Origin: Campylobacter sputorum subsp. sputorum | GTDB lineage: Bacteria; Campylobacterota; Campylobacteria; Campylobacterales; Campylobacteraceae | Length of the DNA: 64,000 bases | Assembly (NCBI RefSeq): GCF_008245005.1 | Contig: NZ_CP043427.1 | Location: 1,116,001-1,180,000, forward strand | Direction of reading: 5' to 3' | In this document: in pieces, positions 1-10,136 of the stretch | How positions within the stretch are numbered: position 1 is the first letter of the stretch | Layout of the letters: each line of letters opens with the position of its first letter | Notes under the pieces: generated by a model | Databases searched by the model: none | What the model saw: the letters and a program-made list of their open reading frames with translations, nothing else | Told to the model about the DNA's origin: nothing | Position numbers and translations under genes: made by a program

Positions 1-681
1 TACTATATTTATATAAATATCAAGATTAAGATTATTTTGTTTGCACGCAAATTTAAACCACTTATCTCCTTTTTTTACATGAGAAATTTCTTCATCAAGT
101 ATTGTGTTTAAAATGCGTGTAAGTTTTTTATCGCTATTTTTAGAAACTTTGCTCTCCATATGCATATTTGCATCAAGTCCGTTTGCTTCCATATATCTTG
201 GAAGAAGCGCCATTCTATTTATAAAAGAATTTTCTGTTTTTTGCATAGCTATAAAAAGACCATTATGAACGGCAAAATCAGAGTATTTATAGCCCAAATC
301 TTGCAAATACTCACAAATCATTTCAAAATGCCTAATCTCATCATCTGCAACTTCAAGCCAGTCTAAATAATACTCATAAGGCAAATTTGCAAATCTATAC
401 GCAGCATCTAAAGCTATATCTATGGCACTGTATTCTATATGTGCTATAGAATGCACAAATGCGGCAAGTTTTTTTTCTTTTGGATATTTTATCTTCATTT
501 CACGCATAGATTTTACATCACAAAATGAAGCATAACTAGGCACAACCAGGGTTTTTGGTATGAATTTTTTTTCAAATTCTAAATTTCCAAATTTAAACTC
601 ATCATAAAAGCTTTTAAATTTGGAAATTTTTTCTGCTGGATTGCTTTGAAATAAAATATCTTCTAACTTATCAAAAAACAT
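1..681 (-). CDS. DUF455 ferritin-like protein (C-terminus cut by window edge)
   Basis: The reading frame is open from an ATG at 681 down to base 1, giving 227 codons without a stop, so the C-terminus lies outside the window. The protein is helical and rich in His and Glu, with the pairs HSIAHIEYSAIDIA, WLEVADDEIRHFEMI and LDEEISHVKKG. This is the diiron ferritin-like pattern of the DUF455/COG2833 family, whose reaction is not settled. The ATG directly abuts the rhomboid stop codon, so the two are probably co-transcribed. Family assignment is from motif recognition; metal binding is inferred. Confidence 0.8.
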   Translation of the reverse strand, partial: MFFDKLEDILFQSNPAEKISKFKSFYDEFKFGNLEFEKKFIPKTLVVPSYASFCDVKSMREMKIKYPKEKKLAAFVHSIAHIEYSAIDIALDAAYRFANLPYEYYLDWLEVADDEIRHFEMICEYLQDLGYKYSDFAVHNGLFIAMQKTENSFINRMALLPRYMEANGLDANMHMESKVSKNSDKKLTRILNTILDEEISHVKKGDKWFKFACKQNNLNLDIYINIV

Positions 682-1233
682 CTAATATTTCCTAACTATT
701 TTACCACTTAAATACCCTATGCCAAATCCAAGCAAATGTGCATACCAAGCTACATTTATACCCATTAAAAGCGGTGCAAAACTCATCAAAATCAAAGCTA
801 TAAAAAGTCCTTTTGCATTATATCTATCTATAAAAGCCATAAATCCAAGCAAAACACATATAGCACCACTTGCTCCAATTGTATTTATATCTATACCATT
901 ATAATACCCGTTATACCATATATAAACAAGACTTAATAAATTTGTAATAATTCCACCAAGCAGATAAATAAGTATAAATTTAATCCCGCCTAAAAACCGC
1001 TCAAGTATGGATCCAAACTGATACAAAACAACCATATTCATAGCTAAATGCATCAATGATCCATGTAAAAACATAGAGGTTAAAAGTTGCCAGTAAAAAC
1101 CATAATATATGCAAAGGGAATTAAGACCAAACAATATACCAAATTTATTAGTATTAAACACAAAATAGTGTAAAAAATACACAAGGCAGTTTATTGCAAT
1201 GATAAATGAAGAGAAATATAATTTTTTATTCAT
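682..1233 (-). CDS. Rhomboid family intramembrane serine protease
   Basis: A 183-aa, very hydrophobic protein with about six membrane segments. It carries the rhomboid signature: His62-x3-Asn66 in the second helix (MHLAMN), the catalytic serine in GASG at residues 120-123 (Ser122), and the partner His166 in the last helix (AHLLGFGIG). Rhomboids cleave membrane proteins within the bilayer; the substrate cannot be read from the sequence. It lies upstream of, and touches, the ferritin-like gene. The length is typical of the short bacterial six-helix type without extra domains. Confidence 0.92.
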   Translation of the reverse strand: MNKKLYFSSFIIAINCLVYFLHYFVFNTNKFGILFGLNSLCIYYGFYWQLLTSMFLHGSLMHLAMNMVVLYQFGSILERFLGGIKFILIYLLGGIITNLLSLVYIWYNGYYNGIDINTIGASGAICVLLGFMAFIDRYNAKGLFIALILMSFAPLLMGINVAWYAHLLGFGIGYLSGKIVRKY

Positions 1234-1256
1234 AGTTTAATTTTACAAAAATAGAC

Positions 1257-1955
1257 TTAATTTAACTTTCCATATCCTATAAATCTATTTGAAGTAAGAC
1301 AAGAAGCATTAGAACATCTAGTTATATAACTATTTATAACTTTATTATCCCTAATATGTGTATTTTTATCTCTTAAGTTCATATATCCATACATATTTTT
1401 GCCGCTTGCAAAGTGAATAAATTTTATAGTTCCATCTTTATTTACACCCCTTATAATTCCAACATGTGTGACATTTTTAGGATTTACAGACTTTATGGAT
1501 TTTTTTGTAGATGTATTTGAAAAAAATATCAAATCCCCTACTTTAGGATTTTTTAAAGATATTTTTTCATTATATTTATACAAATTATACATAGCCTGGG
1601 ATTTTCTATGATTTGAGTAGTAAGAATTTAATTCATTTTCATCAAAATATAAATTATCATATCTACCATTTATGAGTGATACAAAGCCAGAACAATCGCC
1701 ACCTGCTTTTGTATTTAAATATCTATCTAGTAGCTTAACTAAATCATAAGGATATTTATCTGCATTTGGAATTGAAAATTCCTCCGTTTTGTCATCTTGC
1801 AATACAAGTTGAGATTGAAAATCTTCTTTTATATCTGTTAAATTTTCATCATTATAAATATCATAAAAATCATTTTGTGCTACATCTGTTTTGGTAGAAC
1901 ATCCTACAAAAAAAATCAAACTCACTAAAAATACTATAAATTTTTTTGTATTCAT
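1257..1955 (-). CDS. NlpC/P60-type lipoprotein, probable peptidoglycan hydrolase
   Basis: A 232-aa protein beginning with a signal peptide and a lipobox-like LIFFVGC ending at Cys19, so it is probably a membrane-anchored lipoprotein. An NlpC/P60-like papain fold follows, with catalytic Cys88 in GGDCSGF, His164 in THVGII and a third polar residue at His181 in IHFASG. Such enzymes cut D-Glu-diaminopimelate bonds in muropeptides. The roughly 65 residues between the anchor and the domain look like a linker. The gene is divergent from murA and shares its intergenic region; the neighbouring rhomboid starts 23 bp downstream. Confidence 0.85.
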   Translation of the reverse strand: MNTKKFIVFLVSLIFFVGCSTKTDVAQNDFYDIYNDENLTDIKEDFQSQLVLQDDKTEEFSIPNADKYPYDLVKLLDRYLNTKAGGDCSGFVSLINGRYDNLYFDENELNSYYSNHRKSQAMYNLYKYNEKISLKNPKVGDLIFFSNTSTKKSIKSVNPKNVTHVGIIRGVNKDGTIKFIHFASGKNMYGYMNLRDKNTHIRDNKVINSYITRCSNASCLTSNRFIGYGKLN

Positions 1956-1989
1956 AAATAAACCTGTAAAAAATTTTTTGGAATTTTTT

Positions 1990-1995
1990 ATTATA
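1990..1995 (-). promoter_or_regulatory. Predicted -10 of the NlpC/P60 gene
   Basis: TATAAT on the minus strand, 35 bases upstream of the lipoprotein start. As usual in Campylobacter there is no recognisable -35. It is back to back with the murA promoter. Confidence 0.45.
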
Positions 1996-2049
1996 TCATT
2001 AAAAGTCAGTAATTTAAATAAAAATTTAAAAAGTTAAGCAAATTTTAGC

Positions 2050-2055
2050 TACAAT
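2050..2055 (+). promoter_or_regulatory. Predicted -10 of murA
   Basis: TACAAT preceded by a TTTTAG stretch, 27 bases upstream of the murA ATG. The spacing suits a short leader. It may drive the whole murA-moeA-flgA-ubiX run. Confidence 0.45.
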
Positions 2056-2081
2056 GGCAAAAATCAAAATCAAGGTTAAAT

Positions 2082-3350
2082 ATGTATCTATTATCGATAA
2101 AAGGTGGGTATAAATTAAGCGGCGAAGTAAAAATATGTGGTGCAAAAAATGCAGCCTTACCTTCCATAGCTTGTTCAATACTTTCGAAAAAACCTGTAAA
2201 TATAAAAAACATACCAGAAGTTGAAGATATAAAAACTATATGCAAACTACTTGAAAATTTAGGCTCATCTTGTAAATTTATAAAATCACACCAAGTTAAA
2301 ATAGACACAACTACGATAAATTCAACAAAAGCAACATATGATATCGTTAGAAAAATGAGAGCTTCTATCTTAGTTCTAGGACCACTTCTTGCAAGATTTC
2401 ATCATTGTGAAGTTTCGCTTCCAGGTGGTTGTGCCATAGGTCAAAGACCGATAGACTTACACCTAAGTGCATTGGAAAAGATGGGTGCAAAAATAGAGAT
2501 AAAAGAGGGATATGTTGTAGCTACTACACCAAAAGATGGACTAAAAGGTGCAAATATTATTTTTGATAAAATAACTGTCACTGGAAGCGAAAATATCATA
2601 ATGGCAGCAGCTCTTGCAAACGGAACAACAAAAATCATAAATGCAGCAAAAGAGCCGGAAGTTGTAGCACTTTGTGAGATTTTATCACAAAGTGGAGTTG
2701 ATATAAAGGGTATTGGCACAAGTGAGCTTATCATAAAAGGAAGCAGTGGAAAACTACTTGATATAAAGGAAATAAATGTTATACCAGATAGGATAGAAGC
2801 TGGAACTTATTTGTGTGCAGGAGCCATAACAAATTCACAAATTACCGTAAAAAATGTAAATCCAAACCATCTAGTAGCGGTGTTGGATAAATTTGAGAGT
2901 ATGGGATATGGCATAAAAATAGACGGGGATTGCATAACTATATTACCAGCAAAAAAAATAAAACCCATAGAAATTATAACAAGCGAATATCCTGGCTTTC
3001 CAACAGATATGCAAACCCAATTTATGGCACTTTGTCTTGTTGCAAATGGAACTAGCGTAATTGATGAAAGACTTTTTGAAAACAGATTTATGCATGTAAG
3101 CGAACTTTTAAGAATGGGAGCAGATATAAAACTAAATGCTCATATTGCAACGATAAATGGTGGCATAAAACTAAACGCAACTGATGTAATGGCGACTGAT
3201 TTAAGGGCAAGTTCAGCCCTTGTTCTAGCTGGGCTTGTTGCAAATGGAACTACAAGAGTTCATAGAATTTATCACCTAGATAGAGGCTATGAAAAGCTTG
3301 AGGCAAAACTATCTAAACTTGGTGCGAAAATTAAAAGATTAGAGGAATAA
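2082..3350 (+). CDS. murA: UDP-N-acetylglucosamine 1-carboxyvinyltransferase
   Basis: A 422-aa protein, the normal MurA length. It transfers enolpyruvate from PEP to UDP-GlcNAc, the first committed step of peptidoglycan synthesis in the cytoplasm. Lys22-Asn23 lie in GAKNAALP near the N-terminus. The loop [15 protein letters not shown] carries the active-site cysteine at residue 117, the form that fosfomycin alkylates. The ATG follows an AAGG ribosome site. It stops one base before moeA, so the two are expected to be translated from one message. Confidence 0.98.
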   Translation: MYLLSIKGGYKLSGEVKICGAKNAALPSIACSILSKKPVNIKNIPEVEDIKTICKLLENLGSSCKFIKSHQVKIDTTTINSTKATYDIVRKMRASILVLGPLLARFHHCEVSLPGGCAIGQRPIDLHLSALEKMGAKIEIKEGYVVATTPKDGLKGANIIFDKITVTGSENIIMAAALANGTTKIINAAKEPEVVALCEILSQSGVDIKGIGTSELIIKGSSGKLLDIKEINVIPDRIEAGTYLCAGAITNSQITVKNVNPNHLVAVLDKFESMGYGIKIDGDCITILPAKKIKPIEIITSEYPGFPTDMQTQFMALCLVANGTSVIDERLFENRFMHVSELLRMGADIKLNAHIATINGGIKLNATDVMATDLRASSALVLAGLVANGTTRVHRIYHLDRGYEKLEAKLSKLGAKIKRLEE

Positions 3351-3351
3351 A

Positions 3352-4533
3352 ATGAACTATAATGATGGGCTAAATTTACTTTTTTCAAAAATAAATACTT
3401 GCACTAAAAATGAATACACAAACATTGCCTCATCTTTAGGTAAAGTTTTAGCAAAAGATATCTACGCATCAAAAGATCTTCCATGCTTTGACAACAGTGC
3501 TCTTGATGGATATGCTTTTAAATTTGATGATAAAGATAACCCTTTAAACATCTCGCAAATAACCATTTTCGCCGGAGATAAAACACAATACCATGCAGCT
3601 AAAAACGAAGCAATTCGCATAATGACTGGTGCAATAATGCCAAAAAATACAGACACCATAGTTCGCCTTGAAGATGCCATTATAAAAGATAATAAACTTT
3701 TTATAGATGAAAAAACAAAGAAAAACAATGCTTTTAGATACAAAGGCGAAGAGATAAAAAGTGGAGAAATTTTACTAAAAAAAGGCACAAAAATAACTCC
3801 AAGTGAAATAATGCTTTTAGCAAGTCAAGGTATAAATGAAATTTTAGTTTTTTCAAAGCCAAGTATAGCACTTTTTTCAAGCGGAGATGAACTTGTAGAA
3901 GTTTGGGAAAATGCAAGTAGTGAGCAAATTTACAATGTAAATGCAAGTGCAATCGCATCTTTACTTAATTATAATGGATTTAAAAGTGTTTATAAGGGCA
4001 TTATAAAAGACTCTTTAGAAGATACAAAAAAAGCTTTTTTATCAAATTTAAATTATGATGTTTTAATTTGCTCAGGAGGAGCTAGTAAGGGCGATAAAGA
4101 CTTTATGAAAGAAGCACTTTTAGGCTTAGGATATAAAGAAATTTTTGATAGATTAAATTTAAAACCAGGCGGTCCTGTAAAAGTATTTATAAAAGATGAT
4201 AAATTTGTTTTTATACTTCCGGGAAATCCCATGGCAGCATTTTTTACCTGTTTTTTAATACTAATCCCGGCTCTTAAAAAAATGAACGCACAAGCGGATT
4301 TTAAACACAAAACTATCAACACTAAAATTTCAAATACTATAAAATTAAAACCGCAAAGAACAAATATAATACTAGGCAATTACAATGATGGTGTTTTCAC
4401 GCCATATTTGGAAAACTACGGATCAGGAATGATAAAACCACTTACTTTAAATAATGCTATTTGCTTATCAAATGAACAAAATTTAAAACTAGAAAGTGGC
4501 GATGAGATACAAATAATAAAATATACATTGTGA
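3352..4533 (+). CDS. moeA: Molybdopterin molybdenumtransferase
   Basis: A 393-aa MoeA homologue that inserts molybdate into adenylylated molybdopterin during molybdenum cofactor synthesis. Family motifs are visible: DNSALDGYA near residue 45, the MPT-binding GGASKGDKDF near 242 and PGNPMAAF near 290, the last two in the MoaB/Mog-like domain. It starts immediately after murA, and its TGA overlaps the flgA ATG. Partner moa genes are not in this window. Confidence 0.96.
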   Translation: MNYNDGLNLLFSKINTCTKNEYTNIASSLGKVLAKDIYASKDLPCFDNSALDGYAFKFDDKDNPLNISQITIFAGDKTQYHAAKNEAIRIMTGAIMPKNTDTIVRLEDAIIKDNKLFIDEKTKKNNAFRYKGEEIKSGEILLKKGTKITPSEIMLLASQGINEILVFSKPSIALFSSGDELVEVWENASSEQIYNVNASAIASLLNYNGFKSVYKGIIKDSLEDTKKAFLSNLNYDVLICSGGASKGDKDFMKEALLGLGYKEIFDRLNLKPGGPVKVFIKDDKFVFILPGNPMAAFFTCFLILIPALKKMNAQADFKHKTINTKISNTIKLKPQRTNIILGNYNDGVFTPYLENYGSGMIKPLTLNNAICLSNEQNLKLESGDEIQIIKYTL

Positions 4534-5405
4534 TGAAAAAAATTATATTACTTACAATTATCCCACTTATTTGTTTTGCAAATGTAAAAATTTTACCACA
4601 ATACTGCATAAACTCAAATTTCGTTATGCTTTATGATATAACAGAAGATCCCAAAGATACTGCTTTGCTTTTTGATCTAAACCAAACTAGCGTTAATAGC
4701 GAAATAATAAGACTAGAGCTTGTAAAAAATGGTATAAAATATAGAGATTTTAGCGGCGGAATTGTCGAATTTAAGCTTGATTGTTCCTTTATGGATATAG
4801 TTAAAAACAGCGTTTTAAAAGAAATTTACAAAAATTATGGAGATTTAAAGATAAATAATTTTGATATAACACCACAAACCAAACTTCCAAATGATCTTTT
4901 TTTATACGATATTGATAATATAAAAATCACAGATATACGAAATGAAAATGGCAAATTTATACTTTTTTTAAGAAAAAAAAATGATACAAATAACAGAAAA
5001 ATTTTATTTTTTAAATACACACTAGATGCCAAAATCGGAGCTTTTATCGCAACAAAGGATATAAACGCGAAACATGTTTTAAATATCAGTGATTATAGAT
5101 ATGAATATATTGATTTAAAAGATTATAAAATAAATGCACTAAGCGATATACCGCAAAAAAATATAGTATCAAAACAAAAAATTAAACGAGGAAGTGTTTT
5201 AACATCAAGACAATTTGGCATAATGGCGGATGTTAAAAAAAACTCAACCATAAATGGTATTTTTATAGATAATGCTCTAAGCGTAAATGTAGAAGTTAGA
5301 GCCCTAGATAGCGGCGTTATAGGAGATATTATAAGAGTAAGAACAAATGACGGAAAACTTTTTAATGCTAAAATTATATCAAAAAATGGAGTATTGATAC
5401 AATGA
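4533..5405 (+). CDS. flgA: Flagellar P-ring assembly chaperone FlgA
   Basis: About 290 aa with an N-terminal signal peptide (MKKIILLTIIPLICFAN), so periplasmic. The C-terminal third is a SAF domain: VLNISDYRYEYIDL, then KQKIKRGSVLTSRQF and a final segment ending GVLIQ. FlgA assists FlgI polymerisation into the P ring. A GTG three bases earlier is possible, but the ATG overlapping the moeA stop (TGATG) gives the better signal peptide. A run of about ten A bases near 4974 lies inside the gene; such a run is prone to slippage, though the frame is intact here. Confidence 0.88.
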   Translation: MKKIILLTIIPLICFANVKILPQYCINSNFVMLYDITEDPKDTALLFDLNQTSVNSEIIRLELVKNGIKYRDFSGGIVEFKLDCSFMDIVKNSVLKEIYKNYGDLKINNFDITPQTKLPNDLFLYDIDNIKITDIRNENGKFILFLRKKNDTNNRKILFFKYTLDAKIGAFIATKDINAKHVLNISDYRYEYIDLKDYKINALSDIPQKNIVSKQKIKRGSVLTSRQFGIMADVKKNSTINGIFIDNALSVNVEVRALDSGVIGDIIRVRTNDGKLFNAKIISKNGVLIQ

Positions 5406-5950
5406 AGGTATTAGTTTGCATAAGCGGTGCAAGTGGCGTAAATTTAGGAATTAAACTGCTTTTAAATTTACCAAATAATTTAGAAATTTTTGCAGTAATT
5501 AGTCAAAATGCTAAGGATATTTTAAATATAGAAAATAATTCGGTTCTTGATAAAAGTAAATTTAAAAATATTACATTTTTTGATAACAAAGACTTAGGAG
5601 CACCTGTTTCAAGCGGTTCTTTTGGTATTTCAAAAACAATAATTGCACCATGTTCTATAAATACTTTAGGCAAAATTACATCAGGCATAAGCGATAATCT
5701 TATCACAAGATCAGCAGCAGTTGCCATAAAAGAAAAAAAGCAACTTATCTTAGGCGTTAGAGAAATGCCGCTTTCTTATATATCTCTAAATCAAATGGCT
5801 ATGTTATCATCCATTGGAGTTATGATAGCACCGCCTGTTTATGCAAATTATTCAGATATTAAATCGCTTGATGACTTAGAAAACTTTTTTGTTGGAAAAT
5901 GGCTTGATAGCTTAAATTTTGAGCATAATTTATATAAAAAATGGAGATAA
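5402..5950 (+). CDS. ubiX: Flavin prenyltransferase UbiX
   Basis: A 182-aa protein with the UbiX/Pad1 fold. The N-terminal VCISGASGVNLGIKLL is the FMN-binding loop, and REMPLSYISLNQMAML with IAPPVYANY forms the prenyl-phosphate site. It makes the prenylated FMN used by UbiD-type decarboxylases. It overlaps flgA by four bases (ATGA). The coupling to moeA and flgA is positional and does not imply a shared pathway. Confidence 0.93.
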   Translation: MKVLVCISGASGVNLGIKLLLNLPNNLEIFAVISQNAKDILNIENNSVLDKSKFKNITFFDNKDLGAPVSSGSFGISKTIIAPCSINTLGKITSGISDNLITRSAAVAIKEKKQLILGVREMPLSYISLNQMAMLSSIGVMIAPPVYANYSDIKSLDDLENFFVGKWLDSLNFEHNLYKKWR

Positions 5951-6009
5951 ATTAATGTATAATAAAATTTTAGATAAAATTACGATTTATTTTTTAGGTA
6001 GCAAATAAG

Positions 6010-6486
6010 ATGTTTAAATCATGTATATATCCAGGGACATTTGACCCTATAACAAATGGTCATTTAGATGTTATCCAAAGAGCTAAAAAACTCTTTGATG
6101 AAGTTATAATCGCAGTTGCATTATCTGAGAATAAAAAACCATATTTTAGCTTAGAAAAACGCATTGAGATGACAAAAATAGCCACTAAAGAAATAAAAAA
6201 TATAAAAGTAGTTGGCTTTGATAATCTACTAGTTGATTTTGCCAAAGAAAACGGTATAAACACAGTCATAAGGGGACTTAGGGCTGTTAGTGATTTTGAA
6301 TACGAACTACAAATGGGATATGCAAATACCGCACTATGGAGCAACATAGAGACAATTTATCTAATGCCATCTTTAAAATACGCATTTGTAAGCAGCTCGG
6401 TGGTTAGATCTATTTTTTTACATGGTGGCGATGTTTCAAGCGTAGTGCCAAAAGAAATTTTACATATGTTGGATGAAAAATGTTAG
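6010..6486 (+). CDS. coaD: Phosphopantetheine adenylyltransferase
   Basis: A 158-aa protein. YPGTFDPITNGH contains the nucleotidyltransferase TxGH motif (Thr15 to His18). NTVIRGLRAVSDFEYE and SSSVVRS are the other conserved blocks of CoaD. It converts 4'-phosphopantetheine and ATP to dephospho-CoA. A TATAAT at 5958-5963 offers an internal promoter in the 59-bp gap after ubiX. The last codons overlap tmk by seven bases. Confidence 0.97.
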   Translation: MFKSCIYPGTFDPITNGHLDVIQRAKKLFDEVIIAVALSENKKPYFSLEKRIEMTKIATKEIKNIKVVGFDNLLVDFAKENGINTVIRGLRAVSDFEYELQMGYANTALWSNIETIYLMPSLKYAFVSSSVVRSIFLHGGDVSSVVPKEILHMLDEKC

Positions 6487-7061
6487 TAACTATAGAAGGA
6501 ATTGATGGAGTTGGCAAAAGCACTCAAATATCGCTTTTAGCAGATATTTACAAAGATGCCATAATCACAAAAGAGCCAGGTGGAACAAATTTTGGAAACA
6601 AAATAAGAGAGTTTTTATTACAAAATAGTGGTAAAATATCCTACAAATCTGAACTTTTACTATTTTTAGCAGATAGAGCACAACATTATGATGAGATTAT
6701 AAAACCAAATAAAAATAAAATGATTTTTAGTGATAGAGGCTTTATATCTGGAATTGCTTATGCTATGGCAAACGATCCAGCGCTTGATATAGAAAAACTT
6801 ATAGAATTTAATGAATTTGCATTAGATAATGATTTTGGAGATAAATTTATATTTTTAAAAGCAAATTTTGATATTTTAGAAAATAGACTTAATTTAAGAA
6901 ATTTAGATAACATTGAAAAAAGAGGATTAGAATACTTAAAAAGAGTTGAGCACTATATGGAAATTTTATTTAAAAATAGCAACTTTAATGTTTTAAGCAT
7001 TGATTCAACTCTTGATATACAAACTATCCATAAACAAATTTTGGAGTTTATAAATGATTAA
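6480..7061 (+). CDS. tmk: Thymidylate kinase
   Basis: A 193-aa protein with a P-loop at residues 7-15 (GIDGVGKST), the DR motif in FSDRGFISG and the LID region around residues 130-140. It phosphorylates dTMP to dTDP for DNA synthesis. The start codon lies inside the end of coaD and the stop lies inside the start of hisS, so translation is probably coupled along coaD-tmk-hisS-speA. Confidence 0.97.
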   Translation: MLVTIEGIDGVGKSTQISLLADIYKDAIITKEPGGTNFGNKIREFLLQNSGKISYKSELLLFLADRAQHYDEIIKPNKNKMIFSDRGFISGIAYAMANDPALDIEKLIEFNEFALDNDFGDKFIFLKANFDILENRLNLRNLDNIEKRGLEYLKRVEHYMEILFKNSNFNVLSIDSTLDIQTIHKQILEFIND

Positions 7062-8295
7062 AGCACTTAGAGGTATGAATGATATACTAAACGAAAAAGC
7101 CCAAATTTACAAACATATTGTGGAAATTTGCGAAAGTGTGGCTTTAAATTTTGGATATAGTTTTATTGAGACACCAAAACTTGAAAACACTTCTCTTTTT
7201 AAAAGAAGTGTTGGCGAGAGTAGCGATATCGTTGGCAAAGAAATGTATGAATTTACAGACAAAGGCGGAAATGATGTTTGTTTAAGACCAGAAGGAACCG
7301 CGGGCGTTGTTAGAGCTTTTATAGAACATAAATTTGATAAAACAAGTGGCGTTAAAAGATATTTCTATCACGGAAGTATGTTTAGATACGAAAGACCACA
7401 AAAAGGGCGTTTGAGAGAATTTCATCAGTTTGGTATAGAATGCTTTGGAGAAAATAGCATTTATGAAGATGCTAGTGTTATCATAATAGGTGCTAAAATA
7501 TTGCAAAAATTAGGCATAAAAACAACCCTAAAAATAAACTCGCTAGGCGATAAAAATTGTATGCCTGAATATAAAAATAAACTTGTTACTTTTCTAAATA
7601 ATATACAAGATGAACTTTGCGAGGATTGCAAAAGACGCATACAAACAAACCCAATAAGAGTTTTAGATTGTAAAGTTGATCATTGCAAGGAAGTTTTAAA
7701 AAATGCACCGCTTATTATAAATAATCTAAGCAAAGAGTGCGAAAGCGAATTTAAAAAACTACAAGAAATTTTAACAAAAAATGGCATTAAATTTGAAATA
7801 GATCCAAAACTTGTGCGTGGACTTGATTATTATACAAAAACAGCTTTTGAGTTTGTTAGTGATGAAATAGGCTCACAAAGTGCGGTTTTGGGTGGCGGAA
7901 GATATGATAATTTAGTTGAGTTTTTAGGCGGAAAACCGACATATGGCGTAGGATTTGCCCTTGGCATAGAAAGAATAATGGAAATTTTATCTTCCAAAGA
8001 CTACAAAATACAAAGAAAAAAAATATATTTATGTGCTTTGGATGATAAATTTATAGATCAAATTTACAATCTTTGCTTAAATTTAAGAGATGAATATGAA
8101 GTAGAAATATCTTATGAGGCAAAAAATGCAACAAAACACTTAAAAAACGCTGACAATATAAATGCTAATGTGTTTTTGTGCGTAGGAGAAGATGAAGCGA
8201 AAAACAGCGAAATTTGGTATAAAAATTTACAAAATAAACAAGATAAAAAGATCAAAATTTCAGATATAAAACAAGAATTAAAGGCAAATTTATGA
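7054..8295 (+). CDS. hisS: Histidyl-tRNA synthetase
   Basis: A 413-aa class II aminoacyl-tRNA synthetase. Motif 1 is in the first 60 residues, motif 2 is the MFRYERPQKGRLREFHQ segment, and the histidine-specific LVRGLDYYTKTAFEF lies near residue 250. Motif 3 is GVGFALGIERI. The C-terminal anticodon-binding domain is present but short, as expected for the small bacterial form. It overlaps tmk by eight bases and speA by four. Confidence 0.98.
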   Translation: MIKALRGMNDILNEKAQIYKHIVEICESVALNFGYSFIETPKLENTSLFKRSVGESSDIVGKEMYEFTDKGGNDVCLRPEGTAGVVRAFIEHKFDKTSGVKRYFYHGSMFRYERPQKGRLREFHQFGIECFGENSIYEDASVIIIGAKILQKLGIKTTLKINSLGDKNCMPEYKNKLVTFLNNIQDELCEDCKRRIQTNPIRVLDCKVDHCKEVLKNAPLIINNLSKECESEFKKLQEILTKNGIKFEIDPKLVRGLDYYTKTAFEFVSDEIGSQSAVLGGGRYDNLVEFLGGKPTYGVGFALGIERIMEILSSKDYKIQRKKIYLCALDDKFIDQIYNLCLNLRDEYEVEISYEAKNATKHLKNADNINANVFLCVGEDEAKNSEIWYKNLQNKQDKKIKISDIKQELKANL

Positions 8296-10133
8296 ATGAT
8301 TATGGTCTTAGCATTTGGGGTAATTCAAATTTTACAATAGATGGCGGCGGTAGAGTCTGCTTAAATACAGATTTTAAACCAGCTTTGATAGATATGATAA
8401 ACGATATTAGGCAAGATGGCATAAGGGGACCGATATTGCTTAGGTTTCCACATCTTATAAAAAAGCAAATAGTTGAAATTTATTCAAATTTCCAAAGAGC
8501 CATAAAAGAATTTGATTACAATGGCAATTTTAGTGCAGTTTATCCGCTTAAAGTAAATCAATATCCAGGTTTTGTAAAAAACTTAGTTAAGATAGGAAAT
8601 CCCTATAAATACGGGCTAGAAGCTGGAAGCAAAGCTGAGCTTTTATTAGCAATGGCTTATAATAACTTCGAAGCACCAATTACAGTAAATGGTTTTAAAG
8701 ATAAAGAGCTAATAAATATAGGTTTTATTGCAGCAGAAATGGGGCATAATATAACTCTTACCATTGAAGGGTTAAGTGAATTAAAAGGGATAATTGAAAC
8801 TGCCAAAGAGAGATTTAAGCCAAAACCAAATATCGGTCTTAGAATAAGACTTCACAGCTCTGGAAGCGGTGCTTGGGCAAAAAGTGCCGGCATTAATTCT
8901 AAATTTGGATTAACATCAACAGAGCTAATAGAAGCTATGAATTTATTAAAAGAGGCAAATTTACTTGATAAATTTACAATGATACATTTTCATATAGGTT
9001 CTCAAATAAACGAAATTCATCCTCTTAAAAAAGCCTTAACTGAAGCTGGAAATATATATGCAGAACTTAGAAAAATGGGGGCAAAAAACCTAAAAGCTAT
9101 AAATTTGGGCGGTGGATTAGCTGTCGAATACTCACAAATGAAAGAAAACTCTCTTAGAAACTATACTTTAAGAGAGTATGCAAACGATGTTGTATTTTTA
9201 CTAAAAACAATATCAAATCAAAAAAAAGTTGAAGAACCAAATATATTTATAGAATCTGGCAGATATGTCTCTGCAAATCACGCTGTTTTAGTTGCACCTG
9301 TTTTGGAGCTATTTTCACAAGAGTACTCAGAGGATAAAATATGTCTTAAAAAAACAAATCCTCCGCTTATAACAGAGCTTTATGATTTATATCAAAACAT
9401 AAAACCAACAAATGCTCTTGAATATCTTCACGACTCAATAGCTCATATGGAAAGCGTTTTAACACTATTTGATTTAGGATATGCGGATTTGCAAGATAGA
9501 TCAAATGCGGAAATACTTGCAAATCTTATAATGAAAAAAGCAGTTGCAATGCTTGGAAATAAACAAAATTTTAGTGATTTATCAAAAATACAAAATGAAG
9601 TCCAAGAGCGATATCTTGTAAATTTTTCGTTATTTCAATCTTTACCTGATTTTTGGGGATTAAAACAGCATTTTCCAATAATGCCTCTTGAAAAACTTGA
9701 CGAACGCCCAACCAGATCGGCTTCTATTTGGGATATAACCTGTGATAGTGATGGAGAAATCCCTTTTGATATAGATAAAAATCAACTTTTCTTACACGAT
9801 ATTGATATACAAAACGAAAACTATTATCTAGGATTTTTCTTAGTTGGTGCCTATCAAGAAGTTTTAGGAATGAGTCATAATCTTTTTACCCATCCAACTG
9901 AAGCCACGATAACGCTAAAAGAAAATGGTGGTTATGAGATATCAGATGTGCTAGAATCACAATCAGTTCTTGACATTTTAGAAGATATGGATTATGATGT
10001 TTATGAGATAAGAGACACATTAAATGAGAGAATTGAAAAATCAGAGCTTGTTGATGAAAAACAAAAAAAACATATTTTAGGTGAATTATATCTATTTTTA
10101 AATGATAACGGATACCTAAAAACCATAGGTTGA
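8292..10133 (+). CDS. speA: Biosynthetic arginine decarboxylase
   Basis: A 613-aa PLP enzyme of the SpeA fold III family that converts arginine to agmatine, the first step of one polyamine route. The PLP lysine lies in YPLKVNQYPGF near residue 80. Other visible blocks are GLEAGSKAEL, the glycine-rich FHIGSQINEIHP and NLGGGLAVEY, and IFIESGRYVSANHA. It is slightly shorter than the enterobacterial enzyme. Its start overlaps the hisS stop (ATGA), and cysE follows three bases after its stop. Confidence 0.96.
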   Translation: MNDYGLSIWGNSNFTIDGGGRVCLNTDFKPALIDMINDIRQDGIRGPILLRFPHLIKKQIVEIYSNFQRAIKEFDYNGNFSAVYPLKVNQYPGFVKNLVKIGNPYKYGLEAGSKAELLLAMAYNNFEAPITVNGFKDKELINIGFIAAEMGHNITLTIEGLSELKGIIETAKERFKPKPNIGLRIRLHSSGSGAWAKSAGINSKFGLTSTELIEAMNLLKEANLLDKFTMIHFHIGSQINEIHPLKKALTEAGNIYAELRKMGAKNLKAINLGGGLAVEYSQMKENSLRNYTLREYANDVVFLLKTISNQKKVEEPNIFIESGRYVSANHAVLVAPVLELFSQEYSEDKICLKKTNPPLITELYDLYQNIKPTNALEYLHDSIAHMESVLTLFDLGYADLQDRSNAEILANLIMKKAVAMLGNKQNFSDLSKIQNEVQERYLVNFSLFQSLPDFWGLKQHFPIMPLEKLDERPTRSASIWDITCDSDGEIPFDIDKNQLFLHDIDIQNENYYLGFFLVGAYQEVLGMSHNLFTHPTEATITLKENGGYEISDVLESQSVLDILEDMDYDVYEIRDTLNERIEKSELVDEKQKKHILGELYLFLNDNGYLKTIG

Positions 10134-10136
10134 GAC

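Noticed and set aside
3462-3958. Antisense open frames over moeA and similar shadows over lon, argJ and others
   Set aside because: They have no ribosome sites or domains and mirror codon bias of the real genes.
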